Origin: Planctomycetota bacterium
GTDB taxonomy: Bacteria; Planctomycetota; Phycisphaerae; Phycisphaerales; UBA1924
DNA length: 64,000 nucleotides
Assembly (NCBI GenBank): GCA_020831805.1
Contig: JAFIFX010000002.1
Location: forward strand, 1-64,000
Direction of reading: 5' to 3'
The notes beneath the pieces were generated by a model. That model was not told the DNA's origin and did not search any database. It was given only the letters and a program-made list of their open reading frames with translations. Numbering within the stretch: position 1 is the stretch's first letter; each line of letters starts with the position of its first letter. The translations under genes and the position numbers were made by a program. Shown piece after piece: positions 1 through 7,170 of the stretch.

Positions 1-51
1 GCTCAACCCGGCGCAACCCGAGACGCTGATCAAAGAGCCGCGCACGGTGCC

Positions 52-76
52 GTGCTCTTGGCCCCGCCAAGAGCAC
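52..76. terminator. Hairpin at window edge, possible terminator
   Basis: A perfect 10-bp stem (GTGCTCTTGG / CCAAGAGCAC) with a 5-base loop. It probably ends a gene lying left of the window. The bases after it (GCCTTTCGC) are only weakly T-rich, so a terminator role is inferred from shape and position. Confidence 0.45.
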
Positions 77-113
77 GCCTTTCGCGCCCGATCAACGCAT
101 CATTTCAGCAGCG

Positions 114-226
114 CACCACAGAGCACACAGAGCATCACAGAGGAACACAGAGATTTCCCAACCGACGCCACCCGCGTCCCATCTCTGCTCTGTGTTACTC
201 TGTGCCCTTTGTGCTCTCTGTGGTGA
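114..226. repeat. Long imperfect palindrome of ACCACAGAG type, copy A
   Basis: The left arm is rich in CACAGAG units (CACCACAGAGCACACAGAG...). The right arm is its approximate complement (...CTCTGTGCCC...CTCTCTGTGGTG). The element sits just downstream of the stop of the TlpA-like gene. A second copy with the same outer arms lies at 18919-19025. It could fold into a long hairpin in RNA from either strand. I see no coding capacity; the ORFs across it are chance frames. Confidence 0.7.
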
Positions 227-238
227 ATCCCGTCAAGC

Positions 239-1648
239 TCACGGCCCGATCAACCCCTCCACGACGGTCTCAAACCGGCGCTGCAAGCGCCGGTGCTCAT
301 CCCCCGTCGCCGGCCCGCTGAACCCCGTGTGCACCGCCACGATGGCGTTGTCCGCATCAAGGAAGATCGTCGTCGGGTACGCCCGCACCCGGTCGAGCAC
401 CGGCAGCTCGGCCGAGGCCCGGTCCTTGTCCGAAAGCCCCGCGATCAGCACCGGCCAATCCGCCCCGTGCCGCTGGGTGTACAACCGCACCTGCCGCGCC
501 GAGCGTTCGAAATCCTCGGTCTGCTCGAACGCCAGCCCGACGATCGTGAGCCGCCGGCCGTACTTCTCCTTCAGCCGTTTCATCTCCGCCCCCGCGTCCG
601 CGCAGTTCGGGCACCACGACCCGAAGAGGTACAGCACCCGCGCCGGCACTCCGCCCGCGTCGAGCAGGTCCGCCACCCGCCGCGGCGTGCCGTCCAGATC
701 CCGGAACGCGAGTTCCTCCACCCCCACCCCGGTCGCCGAAGTCTGCCCGAACGCGTCCGGCAACGCCGCCCGATCATCCCGCACCGCCGTCCAGGCGGCG
801 TGATGCCAGTTCCCCGACCAGAAATCCCCTTCGATCGTCCCGTCATCGCGCATCCGCGCATGGAACAGAAACGCGTGCGCCCCGTCGAACTTCGAAAGCC
901 GCATCAGATCCCCGTCCACCCGGCCCGTCAGGTGGCCGTAGTCGCCGGTGGGGGTGAGGAAGGTGCCGAACGCCTCGCCCGAAAACTCGCCCACCCGGAA
1001 CACGCCCACCGCGGCCTCTTCGGATCCATCGAAGCGCACCCGCCAGCGGCCGGCGAACGCCGCGGCCTCGCCGGCCGCCTCCATCCGATCGAACAACGGC
1101 GTGTTCGAACTGGCATTCAAGGCGCGGAACGGGATTTCCGCAACAGTCTCCCCCCGCGGCCGTCTCCACACGCCCGACGAAAGCAACACCGCCAGCGGCT
1201 GCTGTAACTCGTGCCCGGTGTACTCGGTCACGAACTCGGATCCGTACGGCTCAAACGAAAGAACGAGCCGATGGTGCCCGGGCCGCTCTGGGATCGCTTC
1301 CGACCGTGATGCGATCGGGGTTCGAGTCTGATCCGCCGCGCTGGTCGGTGTCATCAAATCGTACTGCCAGAACGCCATCGCATCACCAAGATCGAGCCTG
1401 CGGTAGTTGTCAATCCGAAGGACATCGTCATCTTTGCGATCCACAAAGAAATACCGATGGATCAGCACCGGCAAAGGCCCGCCCGGCGTCTCCAACTCCA
1501 GTCGCACATTGAAGTCACCCGGCGTTCGCGGATCGCCCAAGTGGACGCGCATCGGGACCGGCGGGCCAGATATGAACTGCACAATCCACCAAAGGCCTAC
1601 CAGCCCGAGCAGCACCAGCCCGACCCCGACTGTGGCCTTCCGTTTCAT
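239..1648 (-). CDS. TlpA/AhpC-type thioredoxin-fold protein with an N-terminal extension domain
   Basis: A 469-residue protein in two parts. The last ~150 residues are a thioredoxin-like fold with the redox motif WCPNC (in LFGSWCPNCAD) and the cis-proline region AYPTTIFLD, as in TlpA/ResA thiol-disulfide proteins. The first ~300 residues hold a beta-rich domain ending in GDFWSGNWHH, also found in the neighbouring gene at 1828. The N-terminus (MKRKATVGVGLVLLGLVGLW) is a signal anchor, so the redox domain should face the periplasm or be membrane-bound. I chose this start over the longer ORF because TATCAT lies 6 bases upstream and the extra 25 residues are the translated 43-bp repeat. Role in periplasmic thiol chemistry is inferred from family. 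Confidence 0.85.
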   Translation of the reverse strand: MKRKATVGVGLVLLGLVGLWWIVQFISGPPVPMRVHLGDPRTPGDFNVRLELETPGGPLPVLIHRYFFVDRKDDDVLRIDNYRRLDLGDAMAFWQYDLMTPTSAADQTRTPIASRSEAIPERPGHHRLVLSFEPYGSEFVTEYTGHELQQPLAVLLSSGVWRRPRGETVAEIPFRALNASSNTPLFDRMEAAGEAAAFAGRWRVRFDGSEEAAVGVFRVGEFSGEAFGTFLTPTGDYGHLTGRVDGDLMRLSKFDGAHAFLFHARMRDDGTIEGDFWSGNWHHAAWTAVRDDRAALPDAFGQTSATGVGVEELAFRDLDGTPRRVADLLDAGGVPARVLYLFGSWCPNCADAGAEMKRLKEKYGRRLTIVGLAFEQTEDFERSARQVRLYTQRHGADWPVLIAGLSDKDRASAELPVLDRVRAYPTTIFLDADNAIVAVHTGFSGPATGDEHRRLQRRFETVVEGLIGP

Positions 1649-1654
1649 GGCCTC

Positions 1655-1660
1655 ATGATA
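1655..1660 (-). promoter_or_regulatory. TATCAT -10 box, 6 bases before ATG (leaderless)
   Basis: On the minus strand TATCAT is followed by GAGGCC and then the ATG of the TlpA-like gene. The spacing places the transcription start at the start codon. Confidence 0.55.
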
Positions 1661-1696
1661 CGAGATCACCCTTCGGCCTGACCTGCGCGTTCTGCC

Positions 1697-1739
1697 TACC
1701 TTTTCTCTCCCCCAGACCCCCATCCCCTCCCTCGCGGTC
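1697..1739. repeat. 43-bp direct repeat, copy 1
   Basis: The 43 bases beginning TACCTTTTCTCTCCCCCAG and ending CTCGCGGTC recur exactly at 3036-3078. This copy lies about 50 bases upstream of the TlpA-like gene on its coding strand. Confidence 0.85.
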
Positions 1740-1827
1740 AGAACTATCTACTACGCCGTCTCTTCCTCAACTCCCCCATGCCCACAGCATCCCTCCGCCC
1801 GCACCTGTTCGGCCCGAACCCGCCCGT

Positions 1828-2889
1828 TCATGGTCCGGACCCCTCTCGAACCGCCGTCCAGGTCTCGTGGTGCCAGTTGCCGGACCAGAAGTCGCCCTTC
1901 AGGGTGCCGTCTTGCATCTCTGTTGCGGTGAACAGGAACGCATCGGCGCCGTCGAACCGGGAAAGGATCAGCCTTACCGGCGGGGTCTCCGGACGCGGAG
2001 GGGTGCCGCAAAAAATCGCATAAGCATTTCGTGATCCCGCCAGATGCCGGAAATCATCCGTTGGCGTCGAGAAGGTTCCGCGGAGTGGGATCCGGTATGG
2101 CCCATCGAGCGGCCGTTGCTGTCGCACCGCCCCATCGGTTGTGAGCGTTGCCGCGCCCGGGCCGGACTTGGAGAACTGAACCGACCACCGCGACATGTCC
2201 GCGTCGCCGCCCCCGGCGCGCTCCATCGGTTCGTGGATCCAACCGATGGTCGGGGCTTCCTGATCGCCCAACAGGAACCAAGTCACCGGGTTCTGATGGG
2301 CCGCGGCCTGGAAGGGCAAGCGTTCGAGGCGATCGCCGCGATGTGTGATCCATTCACCCGTGAGCTTCACCATGCGCTGACCGCTGCCGGCGAGAGCGCT
2401 TCCGATACGCATCTCAATCCTTGAGTCGGAGTCCGGGAAACGCCAGACCAGAGAATCATCGGAGATTTCAACGACAGGAACTTTCATCACTTGTTCACCG
2501 TTGCGAATCCACACCGTCAGGTCGAACCTGCGGTCTCCGTCAGGATCGAGGTGCGCGAGCATCCGCCGAGCCCGCTCGGAGAGGTGCTCCGGGAGCGGGC
2601 GGCTCGAGTGGTCGGAGGTGTCGATCACCGCCCACAGGTCGTCCACCCGACGCTGGCTCGCGGCCATGCTCTGCTCGAACGAGTCCTGCTCGGCGACGAG
2701 ATTCCAGGACCAGTCGAAAGGCAGCCATTGCTGGTATGCCCGTCCGGTGTGTTCGTCGGTGAGCGTGTCAACAAGCAGGCCGGCCGCGTGCCATGTCCGC
2801 TCATTGGGCACTCCATCCGGTGCGTCCGAGACTTGAGCGGCATCGGTGAGTGTGGAAAACATCAGTACGAGGGCGACGGGAATCAACAT
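1828..2889 (-). CDS. Exported hypothetical protein, paralogue of the TlpA-like protein's N-terminal half
   Basis: A 353-residue protein with a signal peptide (MLIPVALVLMFSTLTDAAQ). I do not recognise a named family. Its C-terminal third matches the middle of the preceding gene product: both have F-[SL]-TPT-x-D[FY]-x-HL, then a [FK]DGA[DH]AFLF segment, and both end the domain with GDFWSGNWHH and TAVR. It stops where the other protein continues into its thioredoxin domain. This suggests a duplicated two-domain gene of which one copy lacks (or never gained) the redox half. The start was picked because TACAGT lies 5 bases upstream and a signal peptide follows at once. Confidence 0.75.
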   Translation of the reverse strand: MLIPVALVLMFSTLTDAAQVSDAPDGVPNERTWHAAGLLVDTLTDEHTGRAYQQWLPFDWSWNLVAEQDSFEQSMAASQRRVDDLWAVIDTSDHSSRPLPEHLSERARRMLAHLDPDGDRRFDLTVWIRNGEQVMKVPVVEISDDSLVWRFPDSDSRIEMRIGSALAGSGQRMVKLTGEWITHRGDRLERLPFQAAAHQNPVTWFLLGDQEAPTIGWIHEPMERAGGGDADMSRWSVQFSKSGPGAATLTTDGAVRQQRPLDGPYRIPLRGTFSTPTDDFRHLAGSRNAYAIFCGTPPRPETPPVRLILSRFDGADAFLFTATEMQDGTLKGDFWSGNWHHETWTAVREGSGP

Positions 2890-2894
2890 TCGAG

Positions 2895-2900
2895 ACTGTA
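2895..2900 (-). promoter_or_regulatory. TACAGT -10 box, 5 bases before ATG (leaderless)
   Basis: Minus-strand TACAGT, then CTCGA, then the ATG of the 353-residue protein. No Shine-Dalgarno sequence is present between them. Confidence 0.5.
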
Positions 2901-3035
2901 CGCCCAAAAATACTTTTGGCTGCAACTGGTTTGTCACATCCGCCCACCCCATCCCACCCCAACTTCCTCGCAGTCGGGGCTCATCTGGGAACGAAGCAAC
3001 ACTCCGACCTCGTGCCTGCCTCCGCGCCGTCTCCG

Positions 3036-3078
3036 TACCTTTTCTCTCCCCCAGACCCCCATCCCCTCCCTCGCGGTC
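3036..3078. repeat. 43-bp direct repeat, copy 2
   Basis: Exact copy of 1697-1739. It lies between the divergent starts of the 353-residue protein and the ribBA-like gene. Both copies lie on the upstream side of the two paralogous minus-strand genes. The flanks also share the words CGTCTCTTC and CTCCCC. Confidence 0.85.
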
Positions 3079-3134
3079 GGGGCTCCTTGACTCCCCACTC
3101 CGTCTCTTCGTCTCTCTGTCTCTCCGTCTCTTCC

Positions 3135-3140
3135 TAAGAT
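3135..3140 (+). promoter_or_regulatory. TAAGAT -10 box, 6 bases before ATG (leaderless)
   Basis: TAAGAT, then GCCCCC, then the ATG of the ribBA-like gene. There is no ribosome binding site and no room for an FMN riboswitch. Confidence 0.55.
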
Positions 3141-3146
3141 GCCCCC

Positions 3147-4319
3147 ATGCCCTCCCCCTTCGCCCCCATCCCCGCCATCCTCGACGAGCTCCGCAACGGC
3201 CGCATGGTCATCCTCACCGATGACGAGGACCGCGAGAACGAGGGCGACATCGTCCTGCCCGCCCAGTTCGTCACGCCCGAGTCGATCACCTTCATGCTCT
3301 CCGTCGCCCGCGGCTACCTCTGCCTCTCGCTGACCGAATCCGACTGCGAACGCCTCGAACTGACCCCCCAGTCCGCCGTCAACACCTCCGTCCGCGGCAC
3401 GCCCTTCACCGTCTCCATCGACGGCCACCCCCGCCACGGCTTCGGCACCGGCGTGTCGGCCGCGGAGCGGGCCAAGACCATCCGGATGGCCATCGATCCC
3501 AAGTTCGGCCCCGCCGACTTCGTCCGCCCCGGCCACATCAACCCCCTCCGCGCCCGCGACGGCGGCACCCTCGTCCGCATCGGCCAGACCGAGGGGTCGA
3601 TCGACCTGTGCCGCCTCGCCGGCCTGACCCCCGCCGCCGTTATCATCGAGATCATGCGCGACGACGGCGAGATGGCTCGTGTGCCCGACCTCATCGAGCT
3701 GGGCAAGAAGCACAACATCAAGATGTGCTCGGTCGCCCAGATCATCGAGCACCGCCTCTCGCGCAGCCCCATCGTCGAACGCCTCGAGCCCAAGTCCGGG
3801 ACCAAGGTCCGCACGCGCGAGGGCGAGTTCACCCTGTTCGCGTTCCGCTCGCTCGTCGACCCGCTGCCCCACCTGGCCCTGACGGTGGGGGGGGTCGGCG
3901 CGCTCGACGAATCCGGCGTCGTCCGCGAGACCACCGAGCCCACACTGGTCCGCGTCCACCGGCGCGACCTGCTCGGCGATATCTTCGGCGACCTCGATTC
4001 ATCCCCCGACGGCTCGACCGGCGAAACCCTCCGCGCGGCCATGCGCGCCATCCAGCAGGAAGGCCGCGGCGCCATCGTCTACCTGCGTCCCACGGTCATC
4101 GGCGACGACTGGCGCGACCGGCTCCAACGCCCCGCCGGCCACCAGGAGCACGACACCCCCCGCAACTCCGTCCCCCCCGGCATGCTCGAGTACGGCACCG
4201 GCTCGCAGATCCTCCGCGCCCTCGGCCTGACCCGCCTCCGCCTGCTCACCAACTCGACAACGCCCTACCCCCAGCTCGAAGCCTTCGGCCTCGAGATCAC
4301 CGAACGCGTCCGCGTCTGA
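3147..4319 (+). CDS. 3,4-dihydroxy-2-butanone-4-phosphate synthase with degenerate GTP cyclohydrolase II domain (RibBA/RibBX-like)
   Basis: 390 residues. Residues 1-205 are a DHBP synthase (RibB): the acidic substrate/metal loop DDEDRENEGD (~25-34) and RPGHINPLRA (~127) are present, so the protein should convert ribulose 5-phosphate for riboflavin synthesis. The usual GHTEA histidine, a metal ligand in characterised enzymes, is GQTEG here. Residues 206-390 align with GTP cyclohydrolase II, but the zinc-binding cysteines (ECL...CDC) are replaced (VHRRDLLGD, LDSSPD) and the GRGIGL segment is absent. The second domain is therefore unlikely to hydrolyse GTP; such RibB-RibX fusions are known elsewhere. 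A separate ribA is expected outside the window. No other riboflavin gene is adjacent. Confidence 0.88.
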   Translation: MPSPFAPIPAILDELRNGRMVILTDDEDRENEGDIVLPAQFVTPESITFMLSVARGYLCLSLTESDCERLELTPQSAVNTSVRGTPFTVSIDGHPRHGFGTGVSAAERAKTIRMAIDPKFGPADFVRPGHINPLRARDGGTLVRIGQTEGSIDLCRLAGLTPAAVIIEIMRDDGEMARVPDLIELGKKHNIKMCSVAQIIEHRLSRSPIVERLEPKSGTKVRTREGEFTLFAFRSLVDPLPHLALTVGGVGALDESGVVRETTEPTLVRVHRRDLLGDIFGDLDSSPDGSTGETLRAAMRAIQQEGRGAIVYLRPTVIGDDWRDRLQRPAGHQEHDTPRNSVPPGMLEYGTGSQILRALGLTRLRLLTNSTTPYPQLEAFGLEITERVRV

Positions 4320-4327
4320 ACCGTGCC

Positions 4328-4393
4328 ACCGACCCGGTCTTCCGGGTCGGTGCCCGTCCGGGTGCCACGGGTTGACCCGAAGGGCAACCCGTG
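4328..4393. terminator. Two adjacent hairpins between convergent genes
   Basis: A 10-bp perfect stem (ACCGACCCGG-TCTT-CCGGGTCGGT, 4328-4351) is followed by a 9-bp perfect stem (CACGGGTTG / CAACCCGTG, 4366-4393). They sit between the converging ribBA-like gene and the HD-GYP gene and can serve both strands. Neither has a long T-run. Confidence 0.5.
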
Positions 4394-4401
4394 CTCTTCC
4401 C

Positions 4402-5772
4402 TCACGCCGCCTTCGCTTCCGAAAACTTGAACACGCTCAGCGGGACGCCATCGCAGTTGATCCGCGTCGATCGGAAGGTCGCCACCCACGGCTTGTGTCC
4501 CGGCTCCAGCAGGTGAACCCGCTCCCCCGCCCGGAACCGCGCCGCGACATTCAGCGTCATCCCCTCGAAGGTCCGCTCGACCAGCTCCCCGGCCAGCCCC
4601 GAACCGTCCGCGCGGCGCACCACGACGGTCCGCCCCGTCGGCGCGTCCGTGCCGGCCGGCACGGATTCCGGCACGGGCATGATCTCCGACAACGCCGGAA
4701 CCTCGGCCCCCGGATCGTCCGGCACCGCCCGCTCCGGGTCGGCTTCCAGCATCCGCTCGACCACCCGCTCCCACGCGCCGAAGACCTCGCCGTCGAACGC
4801 CGTGCCGATCTCCTCGCGCATCTTCGCCAGCACCTTCCGCGGCGCGATCGGCCCGCGGTACGGCCGGGCCGTAGTCATGGCGTCGTAGACATCCACCACC
4901 GCGCAGATCCGCGCCGGCAGCCCGATCTTCGCCTCGACCAGCCCCCGCGGATAGCCCTTCCCGTCCAGCCGCTCGTGGTGCGACAGCGCCATCTCCACCG
5001 CCAGCGGCTCGGGCTGTTCCTGCCCCGACAGAATCTCCGCCCCCGTCTGCGGGTGCGCCCGGATCAGCGCCCACTCCGCGTCGGTGAGCTTGCCTTCCTT
5101 GTTGAGCACCTCCGCCGGCACGCCGCGCTTGCCCACATCGTGCACCAGCCCGCCCAGCACCAGGTCCCGCACCATCGCGTGCTCCGTGCCCAGCAACTCC
5201 GCCCCCAGCAGGCCGCAGCCCACGCCCACATTGACCATGTGGCTGATCGTGTAAAAGTCGTGCTCGGACATGTCCAGCAGGTAGCCGAACTTGGTCTCGT
5301 CCTCCGTGCACCACGCGCTGAAGCGGTCCGCCATCGACGCGATCGTTCCGCCCAGCCCCGGCAGCGTCGGGTCGGCCATGAAATCCTCGATCATCTTCCC
5401 GCACGACCCGCGGACGATCCGGCACCGCTCCGCCCGCCCCAGCGCTGGATCTTCGTAGGCCTCGGTGAGCTGCTTGCTGACGAGGGCCTGAAAGCCCCGG
5501 TGCTGCGTGATCGGGACATACAGGTGCGTAATGCCCCGCTCGGCGAGCAGAGCGCAGTCCGACACCGAGTATGCCGACCCGGTCGACCGGTAAAGCACGG
5601 GTTTGCCCCCGCCGTGGACCAGATACAGGTCCAGCTCCAGCTCGCTGCTGTTGAGGACATCGATCGCGACCGGAAAGTACTCGGCCATCAGCCGGCAGCC
5701 CGCCTCACTGGCCTGATGATTGGGAGAGTTGGACACGGAGGAGTCCCCCTTGCAGTTAGGTTTCTCCCTCAT
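4402..5772 (-). CDS. HD-GYP domain protein with C-terminal PilZ-like region
   Basis: 456 residues on the longest frame. Central HD-GYP phosphodiesterase signature: HDVGKRGVP, then HPQTGAEIL, HHERLDGKGYPRG, and a PARICAVVDVYDAM helix, so the metal-binding HD and the GYP loop are intact. HD-GYP domains usually hydrolyse cyclic di-GMP. The ~100-residue C-terminus is beta-rich (VVVRRADGSGLAGELVE...) and resembles PilZ, which would bind the same messenger; that part is inference. The N-terminal ~150 residues are unrecognised and shared with the paralogue at 7171. A GTG at 5736 is an alternative start with AAGGGGGA 8 bases upstream. Divergent from the LuxR gene next door. Confidence 0.85.
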   Translation of the reverse strand: MREKPNCKGDSSVSNSPNHQASEAGCRLMAEYFPVAIDVLNSSELELDLYLVHGGGKPVLYRSTGSAYSVSDCALLAERGITHLYVPITQHRGFQALVSKQLTEAYEDPALGRAERCRIVRGSCGKMIEDFMADPTLPGLGGTIASMADRFSAWCTEDETKFGYLLDMSEHDFYTISHMVNVGVGCGLLGAELLGTEHAMVRDLVLGGLVHDVGKRGVPAEVLNKEGKLTDAEWALIRAHPQTGAEILSGQEQPEPLAVEMALSHHERLDGKGYPRGLVEAKIGLPARICAVVDVYDAMTTARPYRGPIAPRKVLAKMREEIGTAFDGEVFGAWERVVERMLEADPERAVPDDPGAEVPALSEIMPVPESVPAGTDAPTGRTVVVRRADGSGLAGELVERTFEGMTLNVAARFRAGERVHLLEPGHKPWVATFRSTRINCDGVPLSVFKFSEAKAA

Positions 5773-5924
5773 CGGACCGGTCCCGGGGGGATATTTCCCC
5801 GATGTGCGGGATTTTCTCGTTCACCCGCGGATACGCCCGTTTCAAGCCCGTAAAGCACGAATCGAGGCCATCCCGACGACCGAATGACCCCCGGTGCATC
5901 GTAGGGAATTCTCCGATTCTCGGT

Positions 5925-5953
5925 TTGGCCCCATCAGGGAAAGGTGCTATAAC
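5925..5953 (+). promoter_or_regulatory. Sigma-70-like promoter of the luxR-type gene
   Basis: TTGGCC and TATAAC separated by 17 bases. The predicted transcript start near 5960 leaves a short leader that contains the GGAGG ribosome binding site at 5963-5967, 8 bases before the GTG at 5976. Confidence 0.6.
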
Positions 5954-5975
5954 AAATGACATGGAGGGGGGCCCC

Positions 5976-6806
5976 GTGACCAAGACACAGACACAGCCAC
6001 AGCCCGGCCCGAAGCCCACCGAGGCGGTCTCGCGCTGGCCGGATCTGTTCCGCCAGGTCGCCGCCATCCTCGGCGAGGTCACCGCCACCCCGGGCGAACC
6101 GCACGAGCGCAAAGCCGCCCTGATGCACCAGGTCGCCGAGCGGATCGGGGCTGACCGCTGGATCTGGCTCGTGACGCGTTTCACGGACGACGGCGTCATG
6201 ATGTCGCTCTCGTTCATGCAGCACGGCCACTCTGAGCGGGAAGTCGCCCTGCTCATGGAGAGCGCGGCGGAAACCAACCCCCCGCTCATCGAGCACAAGC
6301 CGATGATCGAACTGCTGCGGCAGCAAACCCACATCACCCGCCGACGCCACGAGCTGGTCCCCGACGAGGCCTGGTACGAGTCGAACAGCTACAGGCTCTA
6401 CCGCAAGCCCATGGGCCTCAACGAGTTCGTGTACAGCCTGCGAAAGCTGCCGAACAGCCTGTTCAGCGGGGTTGGGTTCCACCGCAACGATGGGCGTGCG
6501 GCCTTCACCGAGGACCAGGCCGCCCTGGTCCACGCCCTCTTCGCGTCCGCCGACGCCCTGCACACCATGGACCTGCCCGACACCAACGGCGCGGACATCA
6601 TGGACCTGCCGCCGCGGGTGCGCACCACCTTCGGGCTGCTGCTCGAAGGCTTTTCGCGCAAGCAGATTGCCGAGCACCTGGGCGTCAGCCCGAACACCGT
6701 CGCCGAGTACAGCTCGCGCGTGTACAAACACTTCCGCGTGCGCGGCCAGCGGGAACTCATGGGGCGATTCCGCAACGGCGACATGCGAACGAACGCAAAG
6801 TCATGA
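5976..6806 (+). CDS. LuxR-family transcriptional regulator
   Basis: 276 residues. The last ~65 residues are a LuxR/GerE helix-turn-helix (GFSRKQIAEHLGVSPNTVAEY, then HFRVRGQRELM), which binds DNA. The first ~200 residues look like a GAF/PAS-type sensory domain (ERIGADRWIWLVTRF...) with no clear receiver aspartate, so the signal is unknown. The longest ORF starts at 5802, but a GTG at 5976 has GGAGG at ideal distance and a promoter just ahead, while codon use upstream is poor. It lies between two HD-GYP genes, one divergent and one convergent, which suggests shared control of a cyclic di-GMP response; that link is inferred from position only. Confidence 0.82.
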   Translation: MTKTQTQPQPGPKPTEAVSRWPDLFRQVAAILGEVTATPGEPHERKAALMHQVAERIGADRWIWLVTRFTDDGVMMSLSFMQHGHSEREVALLMESAAETNPPLIEHKPMIELLRQQTHITRRRHELVPDEAWYESNSYRLYRKPMGLNEFVYSLRKLPNSLFSGVGFHRNDGRAAFTEDQAALVHALFASADALHTMDLPDTNGADIMDLPPRVRTTFGLLLEGFSRKQIAEHLGVSPNTVAEYSSRVYKHFRVRGQRELMGRFRNGDMRTNAKS

Positions 6807-7120
6807 ATCCGTACACGCTCCCACCTGTTCTGGTGAATGATCCGGTGAAGATTCGGACCGAACCATACTGTATTGCGAAAGTCACACCCTCCCCTCGGAA
6901 GGGGGGTTGTATCTGGGGGAAATTTCGATATTCTCAACAGTTGGACAGGGGTGCCGCGTCGCGGTTGGGAGGCTGCGACGCGGCTTGAATTCGAACAGGG
7001 ACTGACCCGACGCACAGGACCCGATGCCGGGTGGGTAGGCCCGTCCAGCCACAACGGGAGCGGGGGGGCGATCGCAGGGCGGCGGGCTTGACCCAAGCTC
7101 CTCACACCGCGCCGCCCAGA
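6807..7120. other. Intergenic region with possible structured RNA
   Basis: About 310 bases without a gene. It has CCTCCCCTCGGAAGGGGGG near 6888, then from ~6990 several complementary words, including GGGCGGCG (near 7077) pairing with CGCCGCCC (near 7110), directly before a terminator-like hairpin. I could not match it to tmRNA, SRP RNA, RNase P RNA, 6S RNA or a cyclic di-GMP riboswitch by eye. Confidence 0.35.
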
Positions 7121-7150
7121 ACGCCCGGGCCGCTGGCCCGGGTGTTTGTT
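7121..7150 (+). terminator. Rho-independent-like terminator
   Basis: GCCCGGGC-CGCTG-GCCCGGGT hairpin followed by GTTTGTTTT on the plus strand. It would end the LuxR transcript, or a small RNA from the region before it, ahead of the convergent HD-GYP gene. Confidence 0.6.
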
Positions 7151-7170
7151 TTGCGCCGCGGGCCGCCCGT

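Noticed and set aside
3079-3146. FMN riboswitch ahead of the ribBA-like gene
   Set aside because: The leader is too short and lacks the conserved riboswitch helices; a TAAGAT box lies 6 bases before the ATG.
6807-7150. tmRNA, RNase P RNA, SRP RNA or cyclic di-GMP riboswitch
   Set aside because: None of the fixed sequence cores of these RNAs is present; only generic base pairing can be shown.
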